Shown here: piece after piece, positions 1-11,402 of the stretch
Layout: every line of letters starts with the position of its first letter
Position numbering within the stretch: the stretch's first letter is position 1
Assembly (NCBI GenBank): GCA_030710605.1
Contig: CP092886.1
Coordinates: 49,592,390 to 49,656,389, forward strand
Direction of reading: 5' to 3'
Length of the DNA: 64,000 nucleotides
Origin: Cordylochernes scorpioides
Taxonomy: Eukaryota; Arthropoda; Arachnida; Pseudoscorpiones; Chernetidae
The notes under the pieces: model-generated
The model's database searches: none
What the model was told of the DNA's origin: nothing
Seen by the model: the letters and a program-made list of their open reading frames with translations, nothing else
Translations under genes and position numbers: made by a program

Positions 1-318
1 AACACAAGATGATTGTTACCTTATCCAATTGGGAGAATCTGTATGGGTCAAGTCCCTAATAAAGGCTTTTGTGTGTGTGTGTGTATTTATCTAGCTTTTA
101 CTACCTATGTAAATAACTCAAGATGATTATTACCTTACCCAATTGGGAGAATCTGTATGGGTCAAGTCCCTAATAAAGGCTTTTGTGTGTGTGTGTATTT
201 ATCTAGCTTTTACTACCTATGTAAATAACACAAGATGATTGTTACCTTATCCAATTGGAGAATCTGTATGGGTCAAGTCCCTAATAAAGGCTTTTGTGTG
301 TGTGTGTATTTATCTTGC
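1..318 (+). repeat. Minisatellite, about 114-bp unit, about 2.8 copies
   Basis: Three near-identical units follow each other. Each has a stretch starting TTTATCTAGCTTTTACTACC, then CCTAATAAAGGC and a (TG)n tail. Each unit therefore carries an AATAAA hexamer followed directly by a GT-rich run, the layout of a poly(A) signal with its downstream element. A longer array of the same unit lies at 11403-11975. The unit probably derives from a retroelement 3' end. Confidence 0.9.
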
Positions 319-1178
319 TCTCGGGCCAACATGACCTTCAACAGAACTAGAAATATGACTCCAGCCAATTTTGTTGTATAAATATTATACCGACGCAAAG
401 ATTCAAGAATACATATTTATGCATATTGTTCATGTGACTGTGTCCAGGATTTCTCAAAATTAAACATAATTTTTACGTCCGATATAACTTTAGTTACTCA
501 CCGGAACATACATAAACACGGAAGAGAGTTATTTTTAATTAAGAAAAACTAATTAACACCCCTAAATATATATTGCGAAACAGCCATTGACCAGAACAAA
601 TTACCTTAATAAAGAAATGGAATTATTTTTGTGTTCAATAAAATTATTTGGGCTATCTCCGCTGACCGTTTTCCGATACATCGACCTGGTGGTCAATAGT
701 CAAGTTTCCAAGGCTGGCGACACCGTTCGAGATGTAGAAGGATTTCAAAAAATATATTTTTTTTTAAAACAAAAACCACAAAAGAAAATACATGTGACTC
801 CACAAAATTCTGATAGCGCTATTAATAAAATGGATTCTGTCTGAAAGGTTTTCACAATAATTACAGAGGATTTCTGTATTATTTCGTGGAAACGTTTTCT
901 CTATAATTTTCAAAATGAAATATGTGTTACCTCTTTGGATGTCACAATCCTGTGCGGCCACCGACTACCAGCCAGAAGCAAGAAATTGCTTGTGTGTTCA
1001 GTTGGAGATATTAGATATAGCATTGACTATAAGAATTAAAAGTTAGAAAATGTAAATTATTTATAGCGCGTTTGTGTATTTTTAAGGAATGTCTTTCAAA
1101 AAGAATCTTACGCGTCTAAAATAGTTTCTAATTTTCATAACAGATGGCGCGCTAGTGTATCGTAATATGTTATTTTAT

Positions 1179-1470
1179 TATCCCTAGTATACTTGGTACA
1201 GGCCATGATAATCATGGTGGGTAGAAGTTGGCGACTGCTTTTACTGTAAGTGCACCACATGTCTACACATGTGAATATCAGTTGGAATTTTGAACTTACA
1301 AATGTGCCAGAGCCCCGTTGGTTACTTACAGTCGCTAGTGAGGTTGGACTTTTGCAAAAATCGGGGGTCATTAGATCATTTCTAAATTAGAAAAGTTCTC
1401 AATCCGGGATTCGATCCCGGGTCGTAGCTATCGAAAACCAACGGTTTAGAAGAGAGGCCACCATCTCTTT
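1179..1470 (-). mobile_element. tRNA-derived SINE (SINE1)
   Basis: On the minus strand the head resembles a tRNA with a B-box-like GGGATCGAATCCCGG. The body contains AGCAGTCGCC and the end is TAGGGATAA. It is one of four copies in this window (with 6491, 12822 and 13684). The A box is decayed here. It is not a functional tRNA gene because the acceptor and anticodon arms do not fold cleanly. Confidence 0.75.
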
Positions 1471-1698
1471 ACTGCGATGAAAAATGATGAGCCAGACATC
1501 CCCTTCTCCACGGATTTTTTTTTTCACCAGAGTAAGGACAGTTGGAAGTTGATATATCATATATTAATATATTTATTTATTATACATATTTTATGTTTCT
1601 GAAAAGCGGATTTCTTATATATAGATGGCGCGTTATTGCCTTATGATTAATTACACACATATATGGAAAACATGTTGACTAATAACTATATTATTCAG

Positions 1699-1803
1699 GT
1701 GCAACAAGCTGCGTTGGAGAGTGGCGCGCAGCTGAACTCGCGGATTCGAGCAATGGAGGCGTCCAAACAAGAACAGATGTCTATAGAATATTTAAAAAAA
1801 TAA
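1699..1803 (+). CDS. Candidate terminal exon, coiled-coil-like, unknown gene
   Basis: A splice-acceptor-like TATTATTCAG precedes a 34-codon open stretch with GC-rich codons, unlike its AT-rich surroundings. It starts VQQAALESGAQLNSRIRAME and ends at TAA. The peptide is Gln/Glu/Ala-rich with heptad-like spacing, suggesting a coiled coil. A second copy in segment A2 (13324) keeps the acceptor and most codons but differs by several replacements and has a different C-terminus. I do not recognise the gene. It could be a decayed duplicated exon. Confidence 0.4.
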   Translation: MQQAALESGAQLNSRIRAMEASKQEQMSIEYLKK

Positions 1804-1814
1804 AATATCATCAT

Positions 1815-2050
1815 ATGTCACTGAAAATAATCATTTATTTAAGAAATAATCACCATTATGACTACAATTTCAAAATCCGTCGTTCTTTCAATAGCCTCTT
1901 TTCCGAATTCTTTTTGAATCATTATCAAACTTTTAGAAACCGATTTACCCAATTTGAAACATACCTGTTGTTCGATTAAAAATTCCATCACAAAATTTGC
2001 CGAGCGGCTGAGGTACGTTCGTTTCAAATAGAAATTTCTCGAACAATAAA
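1815..2050 (-). pseudogene. Mariner transposase N-terminal fragment
   Basis: The minus-strand reading gives EQQVCFKLGKSVSKS followed by MIQKEFGKEA. This is the first helix-turn-helix of mariner transposases and closely matches the N-terminus of the element at 7404-8724. Only the N-terminal part is present, with no catalytic triad, so it is a fragment. Confidence 0.65.
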
Positions 2051-2159
2051 AATAGCACGTGGATAATTCTTTTTTTTTCCCGGGGTATCTCGATCTTCTC
2101 TTTTATGAAAAAGGGTCAATTTCTTTAGACTCATCAGATTTTTTTTTTAATTCCAGTCC

Positions 2160-2610
2160 GGGAACTTGATGATAATACCTTGTACTTTCTTTGAAACCTC
2201 TCAGCAGGATTTCAGATATCGTTCTTCGATTTTCCTTGTTCTTTTCATTCAATTCATAAGGCAACCATTTTCACACCTTGTGGATATTTTCAATAGCTTG
2301 CAAAGGAACTACAACAGCCTTTTGAGTGTCGTTGAGAGAAGCCCCTAACTGTTCTTGTGTTTGAGCATCGTCTTCATCTAATAATGTTTACAGTTTATCA
2401 TCTTCGAACTTTTTGCAGTTTTCTTTGTTCCTTGTCGTTAACGTCAAAATATTCAGATTTTAATCTGCTTAAACCGCTTTTGACAGGTTCTTAAGGGAGA
2501 ATTGCTTCCATAGGCGCTATATAGAATTTTTGAAGAACTTCAGTTGCTCTTTTTCCGAGGTTGAGGATGAAAAGAGCAAAGCTTCCTGCAAATGAGATAT
2601 TCCGGTCACA
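2160..2610 (-). pseudogene. Decayed mariner transposase (cecropia/mellifera-like)
   Basis: Read on the minus strand with frameshifts, this encodes pieces such as LLDEDDAQTQEQL, WLPYELNEKN and ENRRTISEILL. These are typical of the linker between the DNA-binding and catalytic domains of cecropia/mellifera mariners (the WVPYEL motif). Stops and shifts break the frame. The matching part in copy A2 lies at about 16735-17110, where the C-terminal half also survives. Confidence 0.65.
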
Positions 2611-3696
2611 AAAGTAAACATCTAAAGAGTTAAAATAAAAATGCGCATAGTTTTTTTTATCAAGTATTAACTATGAATAGCTAGCGTTTTAAGAGACAGA
2701 AATCAATGTAAAACAAAGAAATAGGTAAATTTTTTAATGAAAATTTATAATGGATTAAATAAAAACCCCGAGTCATTATTACTCACCCAATATATAATCT
2801 GGAAGATATTTGTAATTAAACATAAATGCGATAACAAGTCCAATTTTTCAAAGAAAGATTTCCAAACTTAAAAGTAGACAAAGAGGAAAGACATATCTTC
2901 GCTATCTCTCTGCAACTGAGGGTGGCCACTTCCTTCTTCTTTCTCCTCTAGTATTTATGGTTGAAACATATTTAATCATCAGTCTCTAACCTTTCCAAAT
3001 GCCCATACCCTAGGTTTCTAATTGGCGAAGTTGAGTCGAATTGAATGATTTTTTCTTGCTTGCTGTTCAGATGGAAGGTTAAACGGAACCTATATTCGTA
3101 CCTTGAATGTTTGTTCTCAGGACATTATGAGCGCTTCGTGTTGAGAGTAGTGGTCTAGACCACCTTAGGTGATTCTTAAATTTCCGGAAAGAATAGCTCT
3201 TGCTTAAATCAGTATTTTCTCATCAACGAAAATATGGTGAACGCTACTGCTTGCCTAATAATCCTTAGGAAAACATTTTCATCCATTGAAGCGTCCTTTT
3301 CTCTGACTTGCTGTTCGCACCATATACAGAGTTTAGATTACTGATAATTCTAGCTTTGGGGCTTTTCTGCAAAAAGGGAAGCTATTTGTTATTTTTTAAC
3401 TTCTCCAACGCTCGAAATTTAGATTTTAACTGCGTGGTACTCACTAACATATCCTGATTCACATGACAAAATGTTAAGTGAAAATATAATTGAGCGATTC
3501 CGATATAGACTTCAGATGCGATGCGTTTCTTTATAATATATACAATAACAAAGAAACATCCTTCGCCTCTGAAGTCTGTCGTAACCTTTTGATTCGCATT
3601 TATACTGTTAGATTTGTGAGCTATTATTAATGTTTTTCACGTAAAATGTATATGGAATTTATTTCCTTCGGAAGCTTTTTTCATAATAAACTCAAA

Positions 3697-3796
3697 NNNN
3701 NNNNNNNNNNNNNNNNNNNNNNNNNNNNNNNNNNNNNNNNNNNNNNNNNNNNNNNNNNNNNNNNNNNNNNNNNNNNNNNNNNNNNNNNNNNNNNNN
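3697..3796. other. Assembly gap, 100 N
   Basis: Exactly 100 N, the usual placeholder for a gap of unknown size. It sits at the end of duplicated segment A1. The 3797-4680 stretch after it shows no gene, RNA or repeat that I can recognise. Confidence 0.98.
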
Positions 3797-4679
3797 ATTG
3801 AAGCTATGACCCATCCAATGGACAGCTACGATTTCTTAATATCAGATGAGTGGAGGTATGCTATCAACCGAATCTCCGTATAAGCTGTTTTAACTGACGA
3901 TGATAATTTTATGCAATAATAAAAGAAGATGGTTTTGCACATGATCATCAATACCCTGAAAATTGCAACTAAAGAATAGTTTGATTTTATTTTAAATAAT
4001 ATTATTTTGGTGAGTATATAAATAAATTCATAAAATCCTTTGAATAATTTCAAATATTAGATGATAGATAGGGAAGGGGTTATGATACTTCTCTTTCTGT
4101 AAGTAGAAAAACATTTAAATAATATTTTTCATCTTTTACTCTATTCCACCTTAAAGCTAAAGTCCTTAAAGCCTTAAAGCGATGCCAATTTGCCTTCCAC
4201 GATGAAAGAATAACGAGTATTTATTTAAACACGAAGATTACTTACGTATTCATGTTAGCAATTACCATATTTTGTTAACAATCTAGCTTAATTCTGAATT
4301 AATATATTTCAACCAAATAAAAATAGTTTAAACCAAATTTTAAATGAATTTAGTAATTATATATATAGCCAAGTTATATACAAACCATTTGAACAGGACG
4401 TTCCCGTAAATGTTGAGCGCTGAAATATAAAGTGAAGCCTGAACTCTGATAATCATTCAGACTGTCAAATTAAAGCCAAAAATGATTTCCTCTTCGACCT
4501 GACGGCTGCTCTGATTGTACCGAGATAAATCTTGTTTCCTCTTCTATTGGTACGCGCAGGTATAATGTTAGGATATTAGGATGAGAGCGTCCTGAATTAA
4601 CCAAAGTTTACTTTTTTATTCAAACCTCTCTACAATTTTAGCTACCCCTCTTGTTGTACCTTTAGTATATTTATTTTAA

Positions 4680-4900
4680 AAAAGGCTACATCTCCCGTCA
4701 GAATAGATACAAACACTATAACCTATCTATTGAATATCTATTAAACACATAGCTCAAACTAACTGACTCGGGGCGATGACAAAGTCAAAACACCAGCTTT
4801 GGCTATATATATATTAGAAATATATTTTGAAACCATGGTTCTTGGTAGGACTTTGTTCTAATTTGCCAAAACTGGTGTTGTGGCTCATTCTTCGATCTGA
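4680..4900. repeat. Decayed foldback repeat of the HHR-B family
   Basis: Scattered blocks match the HHR-B foldbacks at 36829 and 56810 in order: CTCCCGTCA, ACTCGGGGCGATGACAAAG, ACACCAGCTTTGGC, AAACCATGG, and then the inverted CAAAACTGGTGTTGTGGC. The hammerhead core is no longer readable. This is an old copy of the family. 4900-5212 shows nothing recognisable. Confidence 0.6.
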
Positions 4901-5212
4901 GTCTGAGCATTCTGCTCAGAGAAGACCGAAAGATTCACCATTTTAATGTACATAGTGCATTTATCACACCAAATATTTACAGAGGTCAGGATCTGAACAA
5001 GAATAAGTTTTGAATTAAAAATGAATAATGCTGAAAGTTAAAATCTCCTTTTGTTTAAATAAATTCACAACCTGCGAGCAAGCTCTTTTTAACAATAACT
5101 TTGTATGTTTTTCCATCTCTTTTATCTATATCAATATTTTTTAAATTATTGAAATATATATAAAAACACAAAAGGTAGGTGTTCTACTTTAAAATTAATA
5201 TACATATATATA

Positions 5213-6178
5213 TCTTCTTATATATAAAAGTCAATGTCTCTTTCGCGATAAACTCAAAAACTACTGAACCAATTGGTACCAAATTTTTCATGTCGCTTTT
5301 TATAAACCGGAGGAAAATTTCCGGCTATATTTTGATTAGTATTTTGGATATTTGTTTTCCTTTGAAGAACTTTTTTTTACGCGGAGTAAAAACGAGGCAA
5401 AGTAACAACACCAGGCCAATTAGGCGACCAATGAGCGTTCTGAATTTTTTTTCAAGTTGCTTGCGTAACCTTTTTTGAAATATCTTTTTATACGAGTGGT
5501 ACTTTTTTTAGAAAGGTTTTGAGTATTAAGAGAGAAATTTATATTACTAACTAAGTTACGGTAAGTGCACACAATGCAATAAAAAAAACTTTACAATATT
5601 AGCGTTACTGTATGTAAATAATGGCTTTCGTATTTTTAATTAATTTTTGTTCTGACCTTTGTTTTTTTTATCTCTTTAAAAAAAATCGTTTAAAATGCAG
5701 TCTCAGTCATTAGCAAACACATATGTTTGCCTAGTTTCCATGTGCTCTTTTATTTTTTTACAGAAAAATATTTGCATGCCAGTATTTTGGATTATTTTTT
5801 TTTATAAACCTATTTCTTCTTATTCTTAATGAGAAGATGGGCATCGCAGTCAAGCGCAGTCACTTACTCAACTCAGGCAATTTCAAGGGTTAATGCGCTG
5901 GGGCGGGTACCTCGGGGGTTGGGTGGAAAAGCTGCCATCTATTTAAACCATATTGATTTTGAAACAACTAAATGGATTGCAGAAAATAATTAAATCAAAT
6001 GCCTAAACACTAATATAATACAATTTTTGCCATCACACACACTTTTTGCCTGTGGTTTATGTGTTAATTCTTTATTGCTATTCTATGGCACTTCTACTAT
6101 TTATTATTGATGTACTTTCAGGTATAAAGGAAATTGCACTTGGGGAAATTCTCGGGCGAAGCCGGGTCATTCGTCTAG
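5213..6178 (+). mobile_element. Non-autonomous Helitron
   Basis: The 5' end begins TCTTCTTATATATAAAAGTC and the 3' end is a GC hairpin GGCGAAGCC followed by a short spacer and CTAG. The host bases are A before TC and T after CTAG. TC...CTRR termini with a 3' hairpin and insertion between A and T define Helitrons. The 966-bp interior has no Rep/helicase ORF, so it is non-autonomous. The 5' region also carries the ACTCAAAAACTACTGAACCA phrase that I recall from arthropod Helitrons. Confidence 0.7.
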
Positions 6179-6490
6179 TGGTTAAATATAATTACTTTAT
6201 ATTTATATACACACATACTATTTATTCAATTGATAATAATTTTTCTGTATTACATTAGTTTTTTTTTTCAAGCTATTGTTTCGATTTACATTTGTTATGG
6301 TTGAAAAAAAATCTTCAATCACTAATCAAATTTTTGTTACTACCCTAGATGTTAATGTGGCGTAACGCAATATAGCGCTTTCCTAAATTGTATGCTAAGC
6401 CTAAACGATATCTATCTGTATCAATAAATAATGTCGTTGTGCAGATATATGTATCAGAAACACACTTCAAATACTTAAAGAAACAAAAGT

Positions 6491-6795
6491 GGTATGTGGA
6501 AGGATGGCCTAAACCGTTGGTTTTGGACCGCTACGACCCTGGTTCGATTCCCGCATTGAGCACTTTTTTCTGATAAAATAAAATTTCCGATGGCCCCCGT
6601 TCTTGCAAAAGTCCAACCCCACCAGCAAGTGCAAGTATCCAAACGAGGCTCTGGCACATTTGTGAGTGCAAAGTCGAACTGCTTTTCACATCTATAGACA
6701 TGTGGTGCACTTACAGTAAAAGCAGTCGCCTTTTTCTACCCACCATGATTGTCATCACCTGCACCACGTGTACTAGGGATAAGCAAACAAAAAAA
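6491..6795 (+). mobile_element. tRNA-derived SINE (SINE1), best-preserved copy
   Basis: The tRNA-like head has an A-box-like TGGCCTAAACCG (6505-6516) and a perfect B box GGTTCGATTCC (6541-6551), the internal RNA polymerase III promoter. The tRNA-unrelated body follows, then TAGGGATAAGCA and an A-rich tail. Other copies are at 1179, 12822 and 13684, all inverted. 6179-6490 and 6796-7403 show nothing recognisable. Confidence 0.85.
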
Positions 6796-7403
6796 AGAAA
6801 CAAAATATATCAAATTGGATATTTTTATTCAATTTATACAATATGAATATTCCCTAAATTTCAAATTCATATTTAACGCTAAAAATTGAGAACCATTATT
6901 GGATTCAATTATGATTTTAAGATATTGAAAATTCATTCTTAAAACGGTCGTTTATCACATTTTGATCAATTTTAGCGCGACCAGTCCGTAAGAATTTAGT
7001 TTGCCAAAAATATCAGCTATAAAGGTTATTAGCAAATGATGTCTGTTTATATATTCTCATCAGGAATCCTATAGATTATATCTTTATATAGCCACATCTA
7101 TGGCATCGAGCTGAAATGGCATATTGATCATAGAGGCCCATTGTCCTTACATTGGCATCGTCCGACACAGCCCTCGCACTGATAGATAAGCCCTTCATGT
7201 ACCGGTGATTAGTTCTCTCTTTTTGACTTTCAAATAACGAATATTCGTTAAATCAAATACAAAATTTATAGTTTGTGAATAAATCGATGTTTACCATCAT
7301 ATTGATTTTGGATATTAAATTGAACAATTGTATAATATTTAAAATGTAAAAGAAAATATGTATTTTTTCGAGAGAATATATATATTCGGTTTTACAGGGT
7401 ATT

Positions 7404-8724
7404 CAAGGTGTGTCCAATAAATAATGAGACTGGTCAAAAATAAAGAAAAATAGAATGATTAAAAATTGTTTATTAGTATTTTTAAAAATAGTCCCCACGC
7501 ATCTTTACATAATTTCCATCTCTTCTCCCATGATTTAAAACATTTAGAAAAGGCATCTTTCGGGATGTTCTTCAAGATCTTTTTCGAAACTGCTATGATG
7601 GACTCTCTAGTGTCAAAACTCCTTCCTTTTAAAGCCATTTTGAGTTTTGGAAAGAGAAAAAAATAATTTGGAGCTAGGTCTGGGGAATAGGGAGGTTGTG
7701 TGTGTGTTGAAGTATTTGGATGCCGTGTTTAGCCAAATAAGTCAGTACAGATGTAGCGGTGTGTGGTGGTGCATTATCATGATGGATAATCCAATTTTTG
7801 GAACTCCACATTTCACTTCTTTTCAGACAATTTGATTCACGTACACATCTCATAATGATTAAATAAGACTATTTATTGTTTGACCTTCCTCTAGATATTT
7901 AAAATGCACAATTCCCTTTATGTCAAAGAACGTGACCAATAAGACTTTGGGTTTTGACTTGCAGAGTCGGGTTTCTTCGTTCTTGGTTCATCTTTTCCTT
8001 TCCACTCCATGGATTGGCGTTTTGTTTCCGGGTCATACCCGTAAACCCATGTCTCGTCTCCAGTTATTACTTTTTCCTTCCAATTAGGGTTTTCTTCCAC
8101 CATTTAAAATATTTTTTTGGCAACTTTAAAACCGATTCTCCTTTTTTTGGATTCTGAGCATTTTAGGGACAAATTTTGAAGGTGTCTTCCTTAACTGCAA
8201 GTCTTCTTTAATTATCGATCCAACTAATGATTTTGTATCCCTGTTTCTTCCTCAATGTCCCGTAACCCTATTCGTGGATTTTCTTTTATCAAATTTGAAA
8301 TTTGGCTCACTTTTCAGGGTTCCTGTGCAGAATTGGACGTCAAACACGCTTCTCATCTTTCACCGATTCCATTTCATTTTTAAATCGTGAAAACCATCTA
8401 AATGTGGTGGGCTTATTTACATTTTCATTTCCAAATGCCAATTTCAACAAATCTAAAGTTTCTGAAGCTGATTTCCCAATTTTGTAACAGAATTTTATAC
8501 AAATTCGTTGTTCGAAATTTCTATCCATTACAAATTAGAAGTTGTTATGCAAGGCGTTCTTTTTACAAGCTTACAATTTATCGACTGCGCGCGCAATCAT
8601 GTGATGTGATATACCGCAGTGTAGCTGAAGCTTTCTCTATTTTTTTAATAGACTTCAAAAAATATATATCATTTCATTTTTTATTTGTTTTTGACCGGTC
8701 TCATTATTTATTGGACACACCTTG
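7404..8724 (-). mobile_element. Mariner element with near-perfect terminal inverted repeats
   Basis: The ends are inverted copies of CAAGGTGTGTCCAATAAATA, extending to about 35 bp with one difference. TATT flanks both sides, consistent with a TA-type target duplication. The length is about 1.32 kb, normal for mariner. The interior holds one broken transposase on the minus strand. Confidence 0.9.
7500..8530 (-). pseudogene. Mariner transposase, broken
   Basis: The minus-strand N-terminus reads MDRNFEQRICIKFCYKIGKS, the mariner helix-turn-helix. It is followed by the first catalytic block ITGDETWVYGYDPETKRQ, then a second block recognisable as HHDNAPPHTA, and a third as SPDLAP followed by NYF where catalytic Asp is expected. 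Several stops and frameshifts separate the blocks. The GYDPETK signature marks the arthropod mariner group often annotated as SETMAR- or GVQW-like. The transposase is inactive: the third catalytic residue is altered and the frame is broken. Confidence 0.85.
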
Positions 8725-9039
8725 TATTTATAATTCCAAAACGTAACAAAAAAAAGGCTGACTGGTAGACTGTGCATTGGTTTTTAAATTTATCAATTTG
8801 GATGGAGAAATAAGTTGTTGTTGAGAGATTCAGAAGTTTGATTACCAGATGAGATGTGCTAGTACATATATGCTTTAAGAATAAGTTTCCTTACTGTAAA
8901 CATATAAAAATATTCACTAAAATCCATTTTATTAGTCTTTTCTTTTTTCTAGAAGTCAAATACTCGTTTTTCATATCTTTAAGTTAAACCCTTGTTTTAT
9001 AAATCGATCTTATTTATAGAAGTTGAATATGCCTCTTTA

Positions 9040-9044
9040 ATTGT

Positions 9045-9075
<31 letters not shown>

Positions 9076-9540
9076 TAAAGGAAGCATATCCTGACCGCGA
9101 GCACATGTGCTTTTTAGATGACAGAGCGCCATCTAGTGGAGCAAAAATGAACTAAACGTTTATTTAACTTGCTCCGTGATATTTGGCCAACCCAATTTCT
9201 TGATTTATCAAGAAAAGCCATCCACGAACGCGTTTCGCGCTTTTGGCGCTCGTCAGCGTGAAGCAGGCTGTACCACTGAGACCAAAATGATTTTTGGTCC
9301 AAGAGACTTCTTGAGAAACCAAGAAATGGGTATTTAAGGCCAAATTTGCGTAAATTCGCTTAACACATGAAAAATCAATAGAAAAAAGTGGGTCAGGCGT
9401 TGTTAAAAATAAAGGAAGCACATCCTGACCGCGAGCACATGCGCTTTTTAGATGGCAGAGTGCCATCTAGTGGAAAGAACATGTGCTCGTGGTTAGGATA
9501 TGCTTCCTTTATTTTTAATATCAACACCTGACACAATTTT
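9040..9540 (-). mobile_element. HHR-C repeat, partial tandem plus inverted tail
   Basis: After a (TA)n tract, a roughly 340-bp unit on the minus strand starts at about 9069 with a TATCCTGACC motif. A second unit starts directly behind it at about 9410 and is cut at about 9468. There it joins an inverted piece of the same unit (to about 9540). Overlapping tandem copies plus an inverted partial copy are the known insertion pattern of Penelope-like elements. The unit includes a hammerhead ribozyme (9222-9260) and a CTCF-like site (9126-9139). 8725-9039 and 9541-10550 hold nothing recognisable. Confidence 0.75.
9222..9260 (-). ncRNA. Hammerhead ribozyme, type I (HHR-C)
   Basis: The minus strand reads CACG, core CTGACGAG, stem II CGC/GCG, core CGAAA, short palindromic stem III ACGCGT, then the cleavage site GTT and CGTG closing stem I. 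All conserved core positions (CUGANGA, GAAA, NUH) are present. The very short stem III is typical of hammerheads in PLEs and retrozymes, which are thought to act as dimers. Confidence 0.8.
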
Positions 9541-10574
9541 TTTTCCATTGTTTTTTCATATATATATTATGTAGGTCGAATGTTTTAATTAATTTATTCT
9601 TTATAGAATTCAAATGAAAGTTAAAACTTGCGACATTTAACTGTGGATTCCTAATGGCAATGATAGGATAAAACAGGTTTGTGTGTGCTAATATAACTAC
9701 CTTAAAAACAAGGCTATTCATCTTTAAGAAAAAAATAATTCTTCATTTGCGCATTTTATTGCTTGCTTCATGCTAGAATTTGATTTTTAAAAGGTTGTAT
9801 GAAATTCATTTCTCTCTATCCCGCAACATGAATATGGACGTACATTACTCGCTCACGCCATTTTTATTCGAATATCTCGATTTTACATAGTGTTTTTCAA
9901 CAGAGAAAATATTTAATGAATTCTTTTTAAAAAATCAGAATGGATTGCCTTCTTTAAACAAGGTTAAAAATACGACAATAGCAGCGATACCGACAATTTA
10001 TTTGACAACAATTGAGCAAAGAAGGCTGAGACTCATCCAAGTTATTTACGTAGTGTTATATCAGAAATACTGAACTCGTTTTTGTTTGTGTAGCCAGATA
10101 ACAATAGTAAATATAATATAAATCCTTTAAAATAAATTTATTCTAATATTATAGAAAATTTAAATGTTTATCCCAGATTTGTTGTTTAGAGAGAGGAAAA
10201 ATACTATTTTTAAAATTTGCTATAAAATATATCATGAAAATAATGACTCTCTAAGTTTTTCGTATCAAAAGAATATTTTTTTTTATAATTTCACATTTTA
10301 CAGCAAATTTGATCTATTTTAAAAATTGTTGAAAATAAAAACTAATCAATCTCTTAAATTAAAAATTCATTTCAGGTTTTTAAAACAAATCATCAAAATA
10401 TATAACATATATGTACAGTAGAGCATGTAGAGGATATTCCTCCTAGAGGAAATTTCTAAACAAAGTACAGTTTTCATTGCCAAAAATTACATTTTAAAAA
10501 TATTCCTCACAAATAAGGTACATTCTCCCTAAAGGACACTTTGGATTTTCAACAAGGTTCTCTCCAACTGATAA

Positions 10575-10594
10575 GGACACGCTTGTTCGGCGGT

Positions 10595-10634
<40 letters not shown>

Positions 10635-10680
10635 GGCCCCTGCGCAAGGATGACACGCAAAATCGTGAAGCGTTCCAACA
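10575..10680 (+). pseudogene. U6 spliceosomal snRNA copy (retro-copied)
   Basis: From ACATATACTAAAATTGGAAC through AGATTAGCATGGCCCC and TGACACGCAAAATCG to GAAGCGTTCCA the sequence matches animal U6, including the ACAGAG box and the AGC catalytic triad. The 5' stem is altered (GCTTGTTCGGCGG). The terminal U-run is missing and LINE sequence follows directly. No upstream PSE or TATA box is visible and the copy lies inside target duplications, so it is a retro-copy, not an active gene. Confidence 0.9.
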
Positions 10681-10704
10681 CATAAGGAACCATAGAGATA
10701 ATTT

Positions 10705-10986
10705 CCATCCATCTTTGTACCAAATAGAAAACCCCAAAAAGAACAGATCCTCCAACTAAACAGAAGGGAGTCGACACAGTTGGCCAGATGGAAATCTGGT
10801 CACCTGCGCCCTCTAGTCTATAAAGAGGGAGCCAAAAGCTTCCCCATGTGCACTAGGTGCAAAACTGAAGAGGCCACTCCCCAACATATACTAAATTGTA
10901 TTGGAAAGGACAAAGGATCCCTATACAGAGAGCCAAGAAAAGTTATTGAACTTCTTTATGAGCACGACCTCCAAGATCTTGTCTAA
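10705..10986 (+). pseudogene. LINE ORF2 C-terminal fragment
   Basis: The open frame ends with LARWKSGHLRPLVYKEG, then CTRCKTEEATPQHILNC, and stops after HDLQDLV. The C-x2-C-x8-H-x3-C pattern near the C-terminus is typical of I/Jockey-type LINE proteins. Only the last ~90 residues are present because of 5' truncation and the U6 switch. A short 3' UTR with AATAAAAAG and an A-rich tail follows. Confidence 0.8.
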
Positions 10987-11402
10987 TTTGGATTAATAAA
11001 AAGATAAGAAAAAAAAACAAGGTTCTACCATTTAGAGATACGAACAAGGTGTTGTGAAACATTCTTTATAATCAGCATTGCGTTCTGTACAGGGGTGAGG
11101 AACCAGAATTTATCGTTTTAATCAATTTTGAAGGAAAGGGCGCCTCTCTTGTTACATGAATACTATCCACACGCAACTTTATATTGAAAATATATATCCT
11201 TCACCCCTGAAACAAATATTTTCGCAAACGTAGCACTTAACGAATTGTATTAAATAGCTATAGAAATATATTTTTACAGGTTTCTTCTTGAATGACAAAG
11301 GATATATTTACAATTTTATAATACATATTCATTCCTGCCTTTACAATTTAACAAAACAACAAGCAATCCAGTGCCAGCTTTCTTTTAACTATTTTTTATT
11401 TA

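Larger units (their letters stand above)
1..3696 (+). other. Segmental duplication, copy A1
   Basis: Base-by-base reading shows that this stretch recurs at 11403-18484 in the same order: minisatellite, SINE, candidate exon, mariner remnant and a tail ending CATAATAAACTCAAA. Copy A2 has extra sequence, notably 13485-16735 and a foldback at 17794-18087. A1 stops at a 100-N gap exactly where A2 continues into segment B1. Stretches 318-1178 and 2610-3696 hold no gene that I can recognise. Confidence 0.85.
10551..11026 (+). mobile_element. Chimeric U6 snRNA/LINE retro-insertion with TSDs
   Basis: Identical 11-bp direct repeats AACAAGGTTCT (10551-10561 and 11016-11026) bracket a 454-bp insert. The insert starts with a U6 snRNA copy (about 10575-10680), continues directly into the 3' part of a LINE (about 10690-11007) and ends in an A-rich tail. 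Target duplications plus an A-tail show one reverse-transcription insertion. A template switch from LINE RNA to U6 RNA would make this product, as known for U6/L1 chimeras in mammals. 11027-11402 shows nothing recognisable. Confidence 0.9.

Noticed and set aside
6491..6570. Possible tRNA gene
   Set aside because: A and B boxes are present but no clean cloverleaf forms. A SINE body and A-rich tail follow and three more copies share the same body.
10541..10759. 72-codon open frame through U6
   Set aside because: It reads through a non-coding snRNA copy and a LINE fragment in the wrong frame.
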